A stretch of 9,175 bases of DNA from Actinomycetes bacterium (lineage in GTDB: Bacteria; Actinomycetota; Acidimicrobiia; Acidimicrobiales; Bog-793): the NCBI GenBank assembly GCA_021821585.1, contig JAKACF010000109.1:1-9175 (forward strand), written 5' to 3'. Below the pieces are notes generated by a model, which was not told where the DNA came from, ran no database searches, and saw only the letters and a list, made by a program, of their open reading frames with translations. Positions 5,525 through 9,175 of this stretch are shown here, in pieces. Numbering within the stretch: position 1 is the stretch's first letter; every line of letters begins with the position of its first letter. Both the position numbers and the translations under genes were made by a program.

Positions 5525-6658
5525 GTGGCTCCACAGCGCCAATGGTTCGAAACCGACTACTACAAGGTGCTCGGCGTCGCCCCCGAGGCGACCGAGAAGG
5601 AGATCACGCGCGCCTACCGCAAGCTCGCCAAGCAGTACCACCCCGACGCCAACCCCGGCTCGGAGGACCGCTTCAAGGAGATCTCGGCCGCCTACGACGT
5701 CCTCGGTGACCCCGAGCGCCGCAAGGAGTACGACGAGGTCCGCCGGCTCGGCCCCCTGGGGGGCTTCGGCGGGGCGCCCGGCCAGAACGGCTCGTTCAGC
5801 TTCCGCATCGACGACCTCGGCGACCTCTTCGGCGGCCTGTTCAACCGGTCCGGCCGGGCTCGGACCCAGGGGGCCCCGGGCGGCGGTCCCTTCGGGGGGC
5901 CGCGGCGCGGCCAGGACGTGGAGGCGGAGCTCCATCTCCCCTTCGCCGAGGCGGTGGAGGGAGTGGTCACCTCCGTCAACGTGGTGACGGGGGCGCTCTG
6001 CCACGTCTGCGCCGGCTCGGGTTCCAAGCCCGGCTCGATGCCGGTCACCTGCCCCCGATGCGGCGGGACCGGGACGCTCAACGACAACCAGGGCCTCTTC
6101 TCGCTGGCCCAGCCCTGCCCGGAGTGCCGGGGCCGGGGGCTCAAGGTGACCGACCCCTGCCCGAACTGCGCCGGGTCGGGGACCGAGCGGCGCCAGCGCC
6201 AGGTGAAGGTCCGCATCCCCGCCGGGGTGGCCGACGGGCAGCGCATCCGGGTGAAGGGCCGGGGCGAGCCCGGGGCCAACGGCGGCCCCGCCGGCGACCT
6301 CTACGTGGTCGTCCACGTCGGCGCCCACCCCCTGTTCGGGCGCAAGGGTCGCAACCTCACCTTGAAGGTGCCCGTCACCTTCGCCGAGGCGGCCCTCGGG
6401 GCCGACATCACGGTGCCCTCGCTCGGCGAGCCCGTCACCTTGCGCGTCCCGCCGGGGACCCCGTCGGGCAAGACCTTCCGGGTGCGGGGCCGCGGCGTCC
6501 GTGACGGCGAGCACTCCGGCGACCTCCTCGTCACCGTCGAGGTGGCCGTGCCGACCGAGCTCACCGACGAGCAGCGCGCCGCGGTCGAGGCCCTGGCGGC
6601 GAGCGACACGAGCTCGCCCCGCGACCAGCTGCGCCAGCACCTGTGGAGCCACGCGTGA
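5525..6658 (+). CDS. dnaJ: Type I co-chaperone DnaJ (Hsp40)
   Basis: DnaJ delivers unfolded proteins to DnaK and stimulates its ATPase. The protein has 377 residues. The J domain (about 10-72) contains the essential HPD triad (39-41). A Gly/Phe-rich linker (about 76-130) has a DLFGGLF motif. The zinc-binding domain has all four CxxCxGxG repeats (C159/C162, C176/C179, C198/C201, C212/C215). Two C-terminal beta-barrel domains and a short dimerisation tail complete it, so it is a full class A DnaJ. By position next to hspR it corresponds to actinobacterial DnaJ1. The start is GTG at 5525, which gives the expected N-terminus before DYYKVLGV; AGGA at 5515-5518 is a weak ribosome-binding site 6 nt away. 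The last codons overlap the hspR start (GTGA). Identification is very secure. Confidence 0.98.
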   Translation: MAPQRQWFETDYYKVLGVAPEATEKEITRAYRKLAKQYHPDANPGSEDRFKEISAAYDVLGDPERRKEYDEVRRLGPLGGFGGAPGQNGSFSFRIDDLGDLFGGLFNRSGRARTQGAPGGGPFGGPRRGQDVEAELHLPFAEAVEGVVTSVNVVTGALCHVCAGSGSKPGSMPVTCPRCGGTGTLNDNQGLFSLAQPCPECRGRGLKVTDPCPNCAGSGTERRQRQVKVRIPAGVADGQRIRVKGRGEPGANGGPAGDLYVVVHVGAHPLFGRKGRNLTLKVPVTFAEAALGADITVPSLGEPVTLRVPPGTPSGKTFRVRGRGVRDGEHSGDLLVTVEVAVPTELTDEQRAAVEALAASDTSSPRDQLRQHLWSHA

Positions 6659-7047
6659 GCGCGACGGGCTCGGACCGCGCCCGTGCGGTCTATGTGATCT
6701 CCGTCGCCGCCGAGCTCGCCGGCGTCCACCCCCAGACACTCCGCATCTACGAGCGCCGGGGGCTGCTCGACCCGGCCCGCACCGTGGCAGGGAACCGCCG
6801 CTACAGCGAGGAGGACATCGCCCAGCTCCGGCGGATCCAGCACCTCACGAACGCCGGGGTGAACCTGGAAGGCGTGCGGCGGATCCTCGCCCTCACCGAG
6901 GAGGTGGAGCGCCTCCGCGCCGAGCTCGAGCGCACGAGGGCGGAGGCCCGCGAGGCCGTCGCCCGGGCGCACAAGCAGTACCGCCGGGACCTCGTCCCGG
7001 TCCAGAAGACGCAGCTGCCGGCACGCTGGCGGCAAGGAAGACCCTGA
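6655..7047 (+). CDS. hspR: Heat-shock repressor HspR, MerR family
   Basis: A 130-residue DNA-binding repressor of heat-shock genes, known in Streptomyces and Mycobacterium to bind HAIR sites with DnaK as co-repressor. The MerR-type winged helix-turn-helix occupies about residues 13-78. It contains VISVAAELAGVHPQTLRIYE and the wing segment GNRRYSEEDIAQL, followed by the HspR-typical HLTNAGVNLEGVRRIL. A coiled coil (about 80-108) probably mediates dimerisation, and the tail VPVQKTQLPARW resembles the C-terminus of mycobacterial HspR. GTG at 6655 is chosen because it overlaps the dnaJ TGA and has GGAG 6 nt upstream. An in-frame GTG at 6643 would add four residues inside dnaJ. clpB starts one base after the stop. 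The HAIR-like site upstream of dnaK is its probable target, so the operon would be autoregulated. Confidence 0.95.
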   Translation: MSATGSDRARAVYVISVAAELAGVHPQTLRIYERRGLLDPARTVAGNRRYSEEDIAQLRRIQHLTNAGVNLEGVRRILALTEEVERLRAELERTRAEAREAVARAHKQYRRDLVPVQKTQLPARWRQGRP

Positions 7048-7048
7048 C

Positions 7049-9175
<2,127 letters not shown>

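Noticed and set aside
5306..6739. Open frame antisense to grpE, dnaJ and hspR
   Set aside because: It crosses several real genes and has Arg/Gly/Pro-rich shadow composition with no domain.

Overview
The window is very GC-rich, has GTG starts, tight gene overlaps and two apparently leaderless genes, and carries a dnaK-grpE-dnaJ-hspR cluster. HspR next to the dnaK operon, together with a DnaK that lacks the N-terminal insertion seen in Gram-negative DnaK, points to an actinobacterium (Actinomycetota). The exact class cannot be read from the sequence; an acidimicrobial or similarly deep lineage is only a guess. All genes look like intact chromosomal housekeeping genes. I see no mobile element, CRISPR array, tRNA or rRNA.

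Left part, minus strand (1-1654): the 5' two thirds or so of an Amt-family ammonium transporter gene runs off the left edge. Upstream of it is a complete 2,3-bisphosphoglycerate-dependent phosphoglycerate mutase (gpmA). The 142 bp between them hold a degenerate 11-bp-periodic array with the AC-n9-AC spacing of GlnR operators, and a perfect small hairpin that overlaps it. This suggests that amt is nitrogen-regulated from its own promoter.

Middle, plus strand (1730-2894): a two-gene unit diverges from gpmA. It encodes an ACT-domain protein with a probable GAF-like C-terminal half, then a NUDIX hydrolase of the ADP-ribose pyrophosphatase type, 1 nt apart. gpmA and the ACT gene each have a TANNNT hexamer exactly at -12 to -7 of a GTG start, and neither has a Shine-Dalgarno sequence. 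They look like a back-to-back pair of leaderless promoters.

Right part, plus strand (2895-9175): a heat-shock operon, dnaK-grpE-dnaJ-hspR-clpB, with clpB running off the right edge. The three DnaK-system genes refold proteins, ClpB pulls apart aggregates and hands them to DnaK, and HspR is the likely autorepressor. The dnaK promoter packs three signals into about 55 bp: a GGAAT-n18-GTT sigma-H/sigma-R type promoter, a plausible housekeeping promoter, and a degenerate HAIR operator with the correct half-site spacing. clpB starts 1 nt after hspR, so the disaggregase is apparently part of the same transcription unit.

I found no clearly undescribed system. The most interesting material is regulatory: the amt upstream array and the layered dnaK promoter.
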